DNA of 64,000 bases from Paracoccaceae bacterium (GCA_958296035.1 OY282431.1:995001-1059000); one strand, 5' to 3'; positions 11,679 to 21,430 are shown, counted from the stretch's first letter. Notes: generated by a model not told the origin, from the letters alone. A program made the numbers and translations.

Positions 11679-12800
11679 CTAACGAGAAACACGAAAACCG
11701 TCAAGGTCGAACAAGTGCAGACTTGCAGGGTTTACCTGAAAGCACACGTGTTTTCCGGGAGCACAGCCAGGGGGTTCACTGGTAGAGACAAAAAGTGGTG
11801 CCCCCGCGACATCCAATTCGACAATCCAGTTCCCGCCGGTCGGCAAAATGCCTGAAACTTCTGCTCGGCTTGTCAGGTTACGGGAACTTCCAACAGCCGC
11901 GTCAGGCAAGAGCAGGATCGTTTCCGGACGAATGCCAACGAAGCCGACACCTCCGATTTCCTTGAATGTCCTGGCCAGGTACTGTTTTGTGGTCACGGAC
12001 AATTCTTCACCATTTCCGTCGCTAATGGGGATCATGTTTATGGGAGGATTGCCGACAAATTCCGCAACAAACAGGTTTGCCGGAGAATTGTATATCTCGT
12101 CCGGGCTGCCCACCTGTTGCAGTGAACCTTCGTTCATAACCGCAACACGTGTCGAGAGAGTCAAGGCTTCCCACTGGTCATGGGTCACAAAAACAATGGT
12201 TGTACCAAATTCAGCATGAATCCGCTTTAGTTCAGCACGCATCTTGAGGCGCAGTTTGGCGTCGAGATTGGACAGAGGTTCATCCAGCAACAGGACATTC
12301 GGTTCTATGACTAACATCCGGGCGAGTGCGACCCGCTGCTGTTGACCGCCGGAAAGTTGCGATGGATAACGGTCCCGAAATTTCTCGATTCCGAGTGTCC
12401 TCATGACAAATTCGACTCGCCTCTGGCGTTCTTCCCTTGAAACCTTTCGCAGACGCAGGCCGAAACTTACATTCCGCTCCACGGTCAAGTGTGGCCAAAG
12501 TGCGTAACTCTGAAACACCAATCCTGTTCCGCGCTTTTCGGGCGGCACGAATATCCCCTGGTCGCGTGAATCCAGAACCCTGCCGCCGATCAGGACCTCG
12601 CCCTTTGTGAGATTCTCAAGTCCGGCAATTACTCTTAGGGTAGTAGATTTTCCGCAACCGGAGGGCCCCAGCAGACACATGAACTCGCCATGTCCGATTT
12701 CCAGGTCCAGTTCTGAAATCGCCGGGGTTGAGCTATCATAGAATTTGGAAACTCGACTAAGTGTTATGGTAGGCAATCTATCCTCCCAGACCGTCGGCAA
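11679..12800 (-). CDS. ABC importer ATPase (FbpC/PotA-like)
   Basis: 373 residues. Walker A GPSGCGKST, Q-loop VFQSYALWP, signature LSGGQQQRVALARML, Walker B VLLLDEP and switch histidine VTHDQ are all present, followed by a TOBE-like C-terminal regulatory region. It powers the adjacent two-domain permease. The first possible start (12800) overlaps the permease stop by 23 bp; a TTG at 12776 just before PTITLS would almost abut it, so the exact start is open. All residues for activity are intact. Confidence 0.93.
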   Translation of the reverse strand: MPTVWEDRLPTITLSRVSKFYDSSTPAISELDLEIGHGEFMCLLGPSGCGKSTTLRVIAGLENLTKGEVLIGGRVLDSRDQGIFVPPEKRGTGLVFQSYALWPHLTVERNVSFGLRLRKVSREERQRRVEFVMRTLGIEKFRDRYPSQLSGGQQQRVALARMLVIEPNVLLLDEPLSNLDAKLRLKMRAELKRIHAEFGTTIVFVTHDQWEALTLSTRVAVMNEGSLQQVGSPDEIYNSPANLFVAEFVGNPPINMIPISDGNGEELSVTTKQYLARTFKEIGGVGFVGIRPETILLLPDAAVGSSRNLTSRAEVSGILPTGGNWIVELDVAGAPLFVSTSEPPGCAPGKHVCFQVNPASLHLFDLDGFRVSR

Positions 12801-14619
12801 GATTGGTCTTGGTTACATTTTGCACCGCCAGAGTTCCAAAATATGCCATTGCCGCGATGATAAGCACAACGGCATTGGCAGCCTGGGTGTAGTTATTGTC
12901 GATCAGGCGCAAGGAGTAGGTAGTCAATACATCGGTGCTTGGTACGGCCAGGACCACAAACAGGCTCAGCCCCTTTATTCCCGATATAAATGGGAGCAGC
13001 GTCCCCGTCACAAGGGCGCCCTTTTGAATTGGAATCACGACGCTAATCATGCGACGGAGCCATCCTGCGCCGGCTATTTGCGCAGCTTCTTCCGGATCCT
13101 TGCCGAGTTGCATCATTGCTGAAATCCCTGCGCGGGACGAGTAGGGCATCTGGTCTGCGGTTAACGCCAGGATGAGGATTAACCCGGTGCCATAGAGAGC
13201 AGGTATCGGCCCGCGCGGCACCGCAAACAGCGATAGGTAGGCGACGGCAAAGGCTATGCCGGGAACGAGGTAAGGAAAGAATGTAACATGGCGCAGAAAG
13301 CTCGATACAAAGCTCACTCGAGACCTGACGACAACGTAACCAACCAGCAACCCAAGCAGGCCTGAGCACAATGATGCTAGCCCCACGATCCGCAGTGTAT
13401 TCCAGGCTGCCGCCCAGAGGTCCGGTGTAAGCAGGATGCCGGTCCTAAGGGCGACCGTTTCAAGATTCTGGCCAATCCAGTAATCAAGGGTGAAGTTGTC
13501 TATGGAAAAGTCTGCCGGAATACGCATGACGGTCGAGAGCATCAGGACCAGTAACGGGAGTCCCACAGAAATCAGAAAGATCAGAGCTGCGAAAGCCGAT
13601 GCCGGCAACCTGTACACTCCGAGAGGTGAGTTACGACTCATGGCACCCTTACCGCCGACGGTCACAAATCTCCTGGACTCGCGGACAAGTCGAGCATCGA
13701 TCAGCAGTGAAATGATTCCAATCAGCATGATTGCGCCGGCCAGGACCGCCGCGACCCCGCTTTGTCGAGAAGAAATGCTACGATAGAGCGATGTGGCGAG
13801 TACATTGTAATCAACGGGCAAACCCAGGAGATAGTTAACCCCGAATTCACCCAGGCACTTCGCAAATATCAGAATGGTAGCCGACAACAGTGCAGGGAGC
13901 ATGAGCGGAAATATTATCTGCCATGCGACGGTACCGGACTTTGCTCCAAGTATGCGTGCGCTTTCTTCAAGCTGGCTGTCGAAACCTCTCAGGGCATTGC
14001 CAAACAGCAAAATGACGAAAGGCGCGTAGTGTAGGGCGAGGATGACGGTAATCGGGACCTGGCCATAGGCCAACCAGTCCGGAGGCGTAAATCCGAGGTT
14101 TTCTAGCCAACCCTGTTGGCCGCCAACGGTCCGATTCCGAAACAGGGTGCGCCAGGCCAGTGCAAAAGTCCAGGATGGCAACATGTATGGAACGATCAAT
14201 GCTGTAGCAAACCATCGCCTCCCGTACATATCAGAACGACTCAGAAGCCACGCGAGCGGGATCCCGAGAGATAGCGAAATCACGATTACACCGGTTGCAA
14301 TAGCAAGAGTGTGTACGAGGGGCTCCCAAAACAGAATCTTTGAAATCGGAGAAGCGAGCGTTCTTTGAAGGTAATAGTATGTCCAGGTTCCGACCTCGGA
14401 CTTAGCCCGTCGCGCGTCGCCAAATTGTACTTCAATTGCGTCATGCAGAAGTGTTACAATCGGGACCGCAACCAGGTAGGCAAACAAGACGACCATGAGC
14501 ACACCGATAATGGCCGTGGGTTCCCTCCACCCAACCTTGAAATAATACTTGAGAAGGGCGCGTCGACTACCGCGCCTGCTGGAAGCAGGTGTATCGCGTA
14601 TAGTGGGCTGTAGCGACAT
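12778..14619 (-). CDS. ABC importer permease, fused double module (FbpB/ThiP type)
   Basis: About 613 residues with two homologous blocks of roughly six transmembrane helices joined by a linker. Each block carries an EAA-type loop: ESARILGAKSGTVAWQIIFP in the first and EAAQIAGAGWLRRMISVVIP in the second. This duplicated layout is typical of iron and related importers (FbpB, ThiP, PhnV-like). I prefer ATG 14619, preceded by GGAGG, over the GTG at 14643. It is the first gene of the operon and overlaps or abuts the ATPase gene. A pair of palindromes lies 58-84 bp upstream. Confidence 0.9.
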   Translation of the reverse strand: MSLQPTIRDTPASSRRGSRRALLKYYFKVGWREPTAIIGVLMVVLFAYLVAVPIVTLLHDAIEVQFGDARRAKSEVGTWTYYYLQRTLASPISKILFWEPLVHTLAIATGVIVISLSLGIPLAWLLSRSDMYGRRWFATALIVPYMLPSWTFALAWRTLFRNRTVGGQQGWLENLGFTPPDWLAYGQVPITVILALHYAPFVILLFGNALRGFDSQLEESARILGAKSGTVAWQIIFPLMLPALLSATILIFAKCLGEFGVNYLLGLPVDYNVLATSLYRSISSRQSGVAAVLAGAIMLIGIISLLIDARLVRESRRFVTVGGKGAMSRNSPLGVYRLPASAFAALIFLISVGLPLLVLMLSTVMRIPADFSIDNFTLDYWIGQNLETVALRTGILLTPDLWAAAWNTLRIVGLASLCSGLLGLLVGYVVVRSRVSFVSSFLRHVTFFPYLVPGIAFAVAYLSLFAVPRGPIPALYGTGLILILALTADQMPYSSRAGISAMMQLGKDPEEAAQIAGAGWLRRMISVVIPIQKGALVTGTLLPFISGIKGLSLFVVLAVPSTDVLTTYSLRLIDNNYTQAANAVVLIIAAMAYFGTLAVQNVTKTNLADGLGG

Positions 14620-14676
14620 AGTCCTCCATCGGTCGTGGCTCACGGGTCACTTACGCTGTCTTGCAGGCAAGATAGG

Positions 14677-14703
14677 GTCAGGATCGTCCTGACTTATGCA
14701 TAA
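14677..14703. promoter_or_regulatory. double palindrome upstream of the ABC operon, candidate operator
   Basis: GTCAGGA-TCG-TCCTGAC (14677-14693) is a perfect 7-bp dyad with a 3-nt centre. It is followed at once by the perfect 10-bp palindrome TTATGCATAA (14694-14703). Both lie 58-84 bp before the permease ATG, a normal position for a repressor or activator site. No cognate regulator gene is adjacent. Regulatory function is inferred. Confidence 0.45.
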
Positions 14704-15474
14704 ACCTGGAATGCGCTACAAGCCGGACACCTTGTCTAGCCAAGGTCTATTGCACCGCAAGCTCGGATACAATTGCAATCGATGTGCCAATGCGGCTGCG
14801 TGGCGTTTGGTCCTCATGTGAAGTACACACAACCAATAGGGCCTCCCGACAATTACAGGTCCTGAAGAATTCAGCGCGCTTGAAATAGGCAGCTGAACGT
14901 GAATGGAGAATTTGGAATTCTAGTGCTTGGCAGCGATGGAATTAGGTCAGGAAGTGGTCAGTTCCGGCCTTCGGCTAATCCGTTCTGTTGCTGAATTCGA
15001 GGGCTTGGCAATTGAAATCTCAGAGGATTTCCTTCCCGTTCAGCCAGCGTCTTCTCAAGTGTCACGACCGACATCGTCAGGGCGCCTTTCCAGGGTGGAA
15101 AAGCGGTGCCAAAGTGGCAGGACAATTCAGTGCCTTGTCGATCTTGACCATGACATTCCCAAGCATGATAGCTGTCATGTGTCACGCAGCAATATGGCGT
15201 AAGGCCATGTATTATTGGTGATATTTGCCACTGTTCATACCCATGACAAAGGGATGGTTGGCACTGTCACACGTCGTTGTCGGGGAATGGATGATAGCCC
15301 GATGGCGGCCATGGTCACCAAGGCATTCCTGTCAACATTTGGGCTGCATGCTGACTGGCCATCCAATCATCAAGATGTCAGTGAATTGGCTAATGACTAG
15401 TCAGTTTGGCCGCATAAGTTCGTGTCGAGGTTCTTGGCATTCGAGTTCGCACGGCGGAACTAGGAGGAAACCCT
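14704..15474. other. 770-bp gap with no recognisable gene
   Basis: Short frames on both strands show no family resemblance. It separates the leftward ABC operon from a rightward DUF4020-like fragment and probably contains decayed sequence from the missing 5' part of that gene. Confidence 0.4.
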
Positions 15475-16173
15475 TTGCTTGCCCGCCTGTGTCCCGGACG
15501 ATCGCAGGAAGCCGGCAGCTTGTGGTCTGCTTACGGCTGGTCGCCAAGCGTTGGTCCCGACCTTCTGAGAGCGTTCAAGGGACCGTTTCTGGAAATCTTG
15601 CGAATAGAAGTGCTGAGGCACCGCACACTCTGCAACCTCAGGAGCCTGTTCATGAAGGTTTGCCTGGAATTTCCCGAAGAACTGACCGAGCAAGAAATCC
15701 GCTGTGTTGTGGACGCGTTACCGGAAGACGGCCTCAAGACGGTACTCAGATTCCTGAAGCAACGGCTCATTGGCGCGGCTTCGGAACAGGAGCGGATTTG
15801 GCACGAGAATGTGCATCCCTGGCTTGTCGAGTACTGGCCGCAGGCAGCGATTCGGAATACGGAGGGCACATCGGAGGCAATTCTGGAATTGCTGGCGGAG
15901 TGCGGTGCGGCCTTTGCTCAGGCTGCCGAGTGGTCGCTGGAGTACCTGCGGCCCCTCAAATATCGGGGCCTATTTCGTGTGAATAAGCGCGGTCATGCCA
16001 AGCAGTACCCGAAGGCGATGCATAACGTACTTGACAAGGTGGTGGACGCCAAGGTCTTGGAGGGAAGCGGAAAGGGCAAGCTTCACAAGATTCTCGCCAC
16101 GATGGACAATGCAAATGCCGAGATAGCCAGCGATCCTTTGTTTCAGAGGCTACACAAAATAGCCACACAGTGA
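15475..16173 (+). pseudogene. orphan C-terminal fragment of a large protein (DUF4020-like), possibly still translated
   Basis: 232 residues. The second half (FPEELTEQEIRCVVDALP ... IWHENVHPWLVEYWPQ ... LEYLRPLKYRGLF ... SDPLFQRLHKIA) resembles the C-terminal DUF4020-type region that ends very large bacterial proteins, some with SIR2 or NTPase domains and linked to defence. Those proteins exceed 1000 residues, so this is probably the 3' remnant of one. AGGAGG (15462-15467) lies 8 nt before TTG 15475, so a short product could still be made. No upstream SIR2 or NTPase domain is visible. The family call rests on pattern memory. Confidence 0.5.
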
Positions 16174-16657
16174 TGGCAGCGTGGACAGGGAGAGAGTTTC
16201 GCCGCCCCGGTGGCAAACAAGCTGAAACGTTCGTCAAGGACTTTGGCAGTCTCCGGCAAACGGATGCACTACCGGTCGCAAACGTCTGACCGATGCGCGT
16301 CGCAGTGTCGGCGCACCTATATGAACAGCCTTTCGTTCTAAGTCTGGTGCCGATTGATCCGCCAAGTGAGGCAGGATAACGCGGATCGGATACTGAATAT
16401 CGTGCTCTGGACCGACCGAACGGTCTGCTTTGACTCTTGTACATCGACCGAGCCACCTCGGCTATTGCAAATGGCTGCGACGGGCTACCTTACGGGCAAT
16501 CGGCTCAGCTTGATCTGCATAACTAACGATTTGCATAGTCCTGAGAATATTGCTCTCTAGCGATCCTCTTGCAAGAATATGTCAGAAGCCCACATTCGAA
16601 GCCGTCGCGCCATCATGGTGACGGCAATTGCATCACATTCGGCAACCGCCGGTCGTC

Positions 16658-16808
16658 TACCGGTGATGTTCACATGTTGCGCGTGGATTCGCGCTTTGCC
16701 CCACCAATAGCCCTGTCAGGAAGACGTGCGTGATCGCACCGTCCGCACAAATAGCGGACGGTGGCAGTCAGACCGACGATCGCTGTCCGGTTAAGTGGCC
16801 TTGGCGGG
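16658..16808. repeat. repeat copy A flanking the IS relic
   Basis: Begins CTACCGGTGATGTTCACATG and runs about 150 bp to the transposase 3' end. A diverged copy with the same landmarks and spacing lies at 22246-22390, again next to a transposase 3' end of the same type. It is probably the non-coding end of one IS family, or a common target region. Confidence 0.55.
16739..16761. terminator. perfect 8-bp hairpin CCGTCCGC/GCGGACGG
   Basis: CCGTCCGC, loop ACAAATA, GCGGACGG. No T-run follows on either strand, so it may be an IS end structure or processing hairpin rather than an intrinsic terminator. Confidence 0.4.
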
Positions 16809-18238
16809 TCAGTCGGGAGCCGCCAGACGCAGCAGTTGCTTGGCGGTCATGGCCAGGACCCCGAACATCAGGTGGCAATATACCCTAGCATGGCTGCGGA
16901 CCCTGATATTGTCAACGCTAAGCCAAAATTCCCCCATAGCGCTAGAATATAGAGCCACCACTTCCACCCCGAGCCGTGCGTTCGGCACCGTGAGGTGTCG
17001 GACGAGGCGTCGGCAGGGGCGCCTGTGGGCAGGGCTATTGCGCTCCGAGAAGGATAACATCGGGAGTGCCGAGAATCTGCTATAGTGTGAAGGCAACATG
17101 GGAAACAACACTCCGCCATGGTGAGGGGCGTTACCGGCTCCCCGGGGTCCGGGAACCCGGGCCCGCACGCAAGTCCATTGCCGGGACCTGGGAGACCTTC
17201 AATTGTTCCCCGGTGGCGGGGGACCGCAGCGGAAAAGAGAATAACGTTGCAACCGATGATGAACGATATGAAGGGTCGGATCGGGCCATAGTCGCTGAGA
17301 AGCCGGCGAACAAGGGGCGTTTTTGTCCACTGGAGCTGGTGGAGCCAAGGGCCCGACCTGAGGGCAATCCGGGCGGCCAAGGCAGGGACCGTGCGCAGAA
17401 GCGGGCCAGCCTGTCGCGCGTCGCCTTCGGGTCGACAAAGCCGCTACAGCGGCGGGCAAGGGCCTCGTTCTTGCGATGCGCCTTTAACGCCTTGTTGTTG
17501 TTAGACGGCAATGATCGGCACATGACCCGATGCCCGGCTGTGCCCGGCAATGTCCTTGCTGTCATAGGCGGCGTCCATCAGCTCACAGGGACAAGTCACC
17601 CGCTGGCCGCTCATCGCCGCCAGCGGGATGGCCACCTGGCAGTCATGCAGCGAGGCCGAGGTCAGGATGCAGCTGACCGGGACCGCGCCGTCTGCCGCAT
17701 CGACATGCAGCCTGTAGCCGTCCCTTGATGGCCGTGGCATCGCGCCAGATGTGGCCGACACAGGTATCCAGGCGGTCTCTATCAGGGCCCCATGAAGGCG
17801 AGAGGGAACCCCTTGCTCGGCAAAGGCGCCGGAACAGGTCGACTCGCCCGGTATGGTCCAGACAGTCTCCCGGCCACACAGCCGGCGCAGCACGGGATCA
17901 CCCTCGACACGATCAATGCGTGAACGGGTGGTGGGAAGGTTATACACCGCCTTGGCAATGAAAGACCGGGCCAGTGCGGTCCGGCTGTGTTGTGGGCGGC
18001 CAGGGCTGAGCAGGGCGTTGCCACGGACAAGAGACTCAGGCGGGGCAAGATCAAGCACCGCTATCAGCCGCTTATGGTCTTGGTTCAGCGGGCCTGGCGT
18101 GTCGGCCGGCGAGGGGCACAACCGGTCCTGAAATCGGTTCCAGCAGGCAGTAAGTGGTTCGCTCAATGGCGTGGGATCGCTTCCTTTCCTCCGTATGCGG
18201 TTGGTTCTCCATACAGATGGCAGGAGCGGCGATCCCAT
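16809..18238 (-). pseudogene. DDE transposase (IS4/IS5-superfamily) pseudogene, deleted and interrupted
   Basis: The N-terminal frame (18238 to 17501) carries SFIAKAVYNLPTTRSRIDR, the VLRRLCG segment and, after an internal deletion, DGYRLHVDAADG, VSCILTSASLHDCQVAIPL and MDAAYDSKDI. A second frame continues KALKAHRKNEALARRCSGF to about 17410. The conserved ending NIRVRSHARVYCHLMFGVLA plus LLRLA appears in a third frame at 16809-16915. Between the last two, about 500 bp replaces some 60 bp of expected sequence, so either foreign DNA is inserted or the region was rearranged. It lies directly against the truncated Ldh gene. Assignment to an IS group is approximate. Confidence 0.8.
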
Positions 18239-18290
18239 GGCCAGGCCCTGAATTTCAAAAACCCCTGGAAATCAGGCACAAAAACCCCTG

Positions 18291-19202
18291 ATCATACGAG
18301 TTTTGCAAGAGCCTCTACAATATGCCAGGCAGATGCGGTCAGGATACCTCGATCCGGCGGCCAAAACAAGGATATACAGGGACACGCAATATGTGATCCG
18401 AGTTGAGGGCGCCGGTGGTATTGGCATTCCGGCGATGCTGGTTGCCTATGAAGCCAGTATTGAGGAGGCGCGCCGACGCGGCATTTGCGCGTTGTCGGTT
18501 CGTCATGTTGGTCATACCGGTCGCCATGGAGCATTCGCTGATATGGCAGCAGCACAGGGCATTCTGACCATCTGTTTGGGTGGCGGCAACAGACGAAGTT
18601 GGCGTCAGGTGGCGGTACATGGAGGTGCAAAGGGATTATTGCCAACCAATCCCTGGTGTATCGGAATCCCAGGTGGCTCAGGTGGTCCTGTAGTGCTTGA
18701 TTTTGCCACCTCGAAGATTGCCGGGGGCTGGGTTTACGCGGCGCAGTTGGCGGGTGCACTTCTGCCTGAAGGCTGTGTAATCGACAAGTATGGAAACCCA
18801 ACCAGAGATCCCGCGGATTACTTCGCCGGGGGCGCAATTTTTCCTGCAGGAGCGCAGAAAGGAAATGCACTTGCCCTTGTTGGCGAAGCATTACTGGGTC
18901 CATCGACCACGAAAGCAAACTGGTTGTTGATTGCGCTGGACACGGAACGATACCGTGAGGCTGAAGCAATGTACCTGGCAGCGGAAAGCGTGTTAATGGA
19001 GTTGCGGGAATGCCCGCCAGCGCCAGGATTTGATCGGGTAGAGGTTCCGGGCGAAAGAGAATGAGATCAGCGCCAAGTATCGAATGGCATGGCATCTGTA
19101 CCTGACGCAACCTGGGACCAAATCATGGCGTTGGCAAGACAACTGGGTATTGCATGTTCGGAAAAGTCTGCATTCTCGTTGAAACGGCTTGCGCGGCCTT
19201 GA
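18291..19202 (+). pseudogene. Ldh-family (malate/L-lactate dehydrogenase-like) oxidoreductase pseudogene
   Basis: The frame reads the family core: PLQYARQMRSGYLDP, RHVGHTGRHGAFADMA, TNPWCIGIPG and VLDFATSKIAGG. Homologues of about 340 residues reduce 2-oxoacids or related substrates with NAD(P)H. The first 45 or so residues are missing; the gene begins at the edge of the transposase relic. An in-frame TGA (19062-19064) interrupts the C-terminus, after which DQRQVSNGMASVPDATWDQ and IMALARQLGI continue in the same frame to TGA 19200-19202, the family's normal ending. So there are two independent lesions: loss of the start and a nonsense codon. Confidence 0.85.
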
Positions 19203-19510
19203 GTTATAGGAACTGAGGCGGAACCGTGATTCGAGGAGTCTGCACGCAAAGGGATAAACGCAGGACTTTCAGATTGCCCAACTGAGGTTGATCGTGCCTA
19301 TAAGGTAGACGGCCAATCTGGACGGTCTCGTCCGGAATAGACCGTGAAACTGGTCAATCGCTCCGGCGATGCTCGCGAATGCGACCAGGCTATGGGGTAG
19401 CCTATTCCGACCAAGCGCGGCAATGACCCGGCGCGTTTCGGCATTTGCGCCGTATTGTCGGTTCTGGCGGGTTAGTTGAGTGATATTGAGAAAGCAGGAC
19501 TTCAGGGTGG
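19203..19510. other. 308-bp gap, nothing recognised
   Basis: No gene, RNA or strong repeat was recognised. Confidence 0.4.
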
Positions 19511-19939
19511 ATGACTATGCATAACGCCAGTGTGCTGAGAGAAAAACTCGCCAAGGTAGAGGAACTGTTCAAGAGAGCCGGAAGCCCTGGCGAACGAGTT
19601 GCCGCTGGTGTCGCAAGGGATCGTCTTCTCAAACGACTTGCCGATGATCTGGATCCGGTCAGAATCGAGCAAGAGCTTCAGATTTCACTGTCGGACAGGT
19701 GGTCCGTCAGATTGTTTTGTGCCGTTTGCAGAAAACATGGAATTCGCCCCTATCGATACAAGAGGCAAAGGCGGACAACAGTAATGGTTCGTGTCGTGCA
19801 GCCCTTTTTTGATGATATTGTGTGGTCGGAGTTCCAAAATCTGCAAAATCAACTGCTGAGTTATTTTGAGAGTGTCACCGATGATCTGATAAGCCGGAAT
19901 TTCAACCGGAACGAGATGGATATGCCGGCGCGGTGGTAA
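19511..19939 (+). CDS. conserved hypothetical protein
   Basis: 142 residues, soluble and basic in the middle. The N-terminal helix REKLAKVEELFKRAGSPGER followed by the segments DRWSVRLFCAVCRKHG, YRYKRQRRTTVMVR and FFDDIVWSEFQNL matches a small alphaproteobacterial protein family that I know only as hypothetical. The frame looks intact. The CAGGGTGG ribosome site fits either ATG 19511 or ATG 19517. It sits alone between relics, and its survival suggests it is still in use. The N-terminus resembles DUF2786 weakly; I do not assign it. Confidence 0.7.
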   Translation: MTMHNASVLREKLAKVEELFKRAGSPGERVAAGVARDRLLKRLADDLDPVRIEQELQISLSDRWSVRLFCAVCRKHGIRPYRYKRQRRTTVMVRVVQPFFDDIVWSEFQNLQNQLLSYFESVTDDLISRNFNRNEMDMPARW

Positions 19940-20395
19940 GTGTCAGTTTACAAGAGAATGGTCTCGATCCGGAAAACGGCTGTTTTGCTTATCCGTTGAC
20001 TTTTGGCATCCAATCCTAATTGGACAAGCGAAGTGGTGGCGTCGGTAATGTCGATACCTTCAATAACCGCCTGACCTCCAAGAAATGTTACATACTGAGA
20101 GACAGCGCGTTGCCATGCTGCATTGGATAAGAGCCTCTTGCAGGACTCATTTGAACCGGGGAAGTCTACTCTGAAATGTCGTAATATTCAGAATGCAGGC
20201 CAGGGACAGCAACCACTTCTCAGGTATGCAAGTATATGAACCCAACTACATTCGAAGGAAGCGATCCCATGCCACTGAGCGAAGCTCCAATTGCTTGCAG
20301 GATCCGATTTCAAGACGTTTTCTGTTCAATGTCCATCCCGCTCCCCGGACTCTGCAACTCTTGACCGGAGAGCGATTCCGGCCTATCCTCGCGGC
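19940..20395. other. 456-bp gap, nothing recognised
   Basis: Upstream extension of the next frame (from 20291) is not supported, because the coiled-coil protein has a natural start at 20396. Confidence 0.4.
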
Positions 20396-20704
20396 ATGAG
20401 CGGGGTACCGGACAATCACGAACTCGCCCGGCAGCTCGCCGTGCTGGAGGAACGCATGAACACCCATCAGGCTGATTACAGAGCCGCTCTCGAGCGGATG
20501 GAACGCAGGATGGCTGATCGCGACGCCAAACGTGATACCGAAGCAGTCAAACGCGACGCCAAACGTGATACCGAATTAGCCAAACGCCACGCCGAAATAG
20601 TCAAACGTGACAAGGCAAACATACAGTGGATGGCCGGCCTTGGCATTGCCGTCATCACCTCGATCATCGGCGGCTTCGTCATCCTCGGATTATTGACCAC
20701 CTGA
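20396..20704 (+). CDS. small coiled-coil protein with C-terminal membrane anchor
   Basis: 102 residues from ATG 20396. Layout: short N-terminus; long charged helix (about residues 8-75) starting HELARQLAVLEERMNTH; one hydrophobic segment GLGIAVITSIIGGFVILGLL near the C-terminus. The helix contains an 11-residue repeat (RDAKRDTEAVK, then RDAKRDTELAK), encoded by near-identical 24-bp units 33 bp apart. The hendecad spacing suits a coiled coil. Likely a tail-anchored membrane protein with a cytoplasmic oligomerising rod; function unknown. The layout resembles that of the protein at 21431. The ribosome site is weak. Confidence 0.65.
   Translation: MSGVPDNHELARQLAVLEERMNTHQADYRAALERMERRMADRDAKRDTEAVKRDAKRDTELAKRHAEIVKRDKANIQWMAGLGIAVITSIIGGFVILGLLTT
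20519..20575 (+). repeat. 24-bp tandem direct repeat (33-bp period) inside the coiled-coil gene
   Basis: Two identical 24-bp copies begin at 20519 and 20552 (core GACGCCAAACGTGATACCGA). The 33-bp period preserves the frame, adding exactly 11 residues per unit, so copy number can change without breaking the gene. Confidence 0.85.
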
Positions 20705-21131
20705 CAGTCCTGAGCAGGGCCGGCGAATAGGTAGAGCATCAAACCATGTCTGCCAAACAGGTACACACAAGACCCATACCCGCGCAACATATAGGACACT
20801 TGATTCAGGTGTGACCTATGAGAAGGCAAACTGTTTAGAGATTGCACAACGCGCTGCTTGTCGTAGTAATTGTCAAGGCCATCCAGGAAGCAGATAAGCG
20901 GCCGACAGAGTGTGGATTGTGCGCCGTGTTGACTGGTGGTCCACTTTTGCCTTCACAACGTGCTGGAAACCTATTCATCCGGTTAGGCTTCATGCTGGCC
21001 GATCACGGTCTGGCGAGACCGACGCCGCGGCAGCTATTCTGGGTTATGACGTTACGTGCCGTACGAGGTCTGTGTATTGCGAAACCGGGAATTGAAAAGT
21101 GAGTTCAGGATTCTTGAGTGCAGATGATTAG
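20705..21131. other. 427-bp gap, nothing recognised
   Basis: An 86-codon frame at 20842-21102 has no good start or similarity. The region leads into a headless PHP-domain fragment. Confidence 0.4.
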
Positions 21132-21371
21132 GATGCGCTTGTTTTTCGCTGTGACTTCCAGGTTCACTGCCCGAGAGGTCGCCAGTGGAGGGATGCCGCG
21201 CCCGGCAACGATGATGAGCGTGCCGGGTATGCGGCAGGGCTGATCGTCGCTTGCCTTGCAAGAGGTCTGGATGCGATTGCCATTGCAGATCATCATGACA
21301 TGGCCTTTATGCGCTTTGTCCGGCAGGCAGCAGCACAGGAAACCCGGGCCGGTTGCGGAGGAGAGGGATGA
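21132..21371 (+). pseudogene. N-terminal PHP-domain fragment of a TrlF-like AAA ATPase
   Basis: An 80-codon frame with no start codon after the in-frame TAG at 21129. It reads FRCDFQVHCPRGRQW, GYAAGLIVACLARGLDAIAI and ADHHDMAFMRFVRQAAA. This is the opening of TrlF-type proteins, where the PHP metal site begins with an RCDFxxHTP motif and continues with DAIAxTDHHD, ahead of a large SMC-like AAA domain. Here the Thr after the first His is Cys, and the frame stops at 21369 with no ATPase after it. Intact proteins exceed 900 residues, so this is a remnant. Some TrlF-like proteins act in tRNA cleavage or defence (family knowledge). Confidence 0.7.
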
Positions 21372-21430
21372 AATGCCGGCAAGCCCTGTCGTTTGATGAT
21401 GGGAACTGGAACGGACGTGGAGACTGACTA

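Larger units (their letters stand above)
16174..16808. other. 635-bp gap holding a perfect hairpin and an IS-flank repeat
   Basis: Contains the segment 16658-16808 that is repeated, diverged, at 22246-22390, and the hairpin at 16739-16761. No gene is recognisable. Confidence 0.5.

Noticed and set aside
15225..15986. 253-codon plus-strand frame
   Set aside because: It overlaps the DUF4020-like fragment in another frame, has low-complexity Arg/Ser/Trp content and no family resemblance.
17066..17728. 220-codon plus-strand frame
   Set aside because: Antisense shadow of the transposase relic.
19062..19064. TGA read as a sense codon (recoding) in the Ldh-family gene
   Set aside because: Many intact genes in the window end with TGA, and the gene is also truncated at its 5' end; plain nonsense is simpler.
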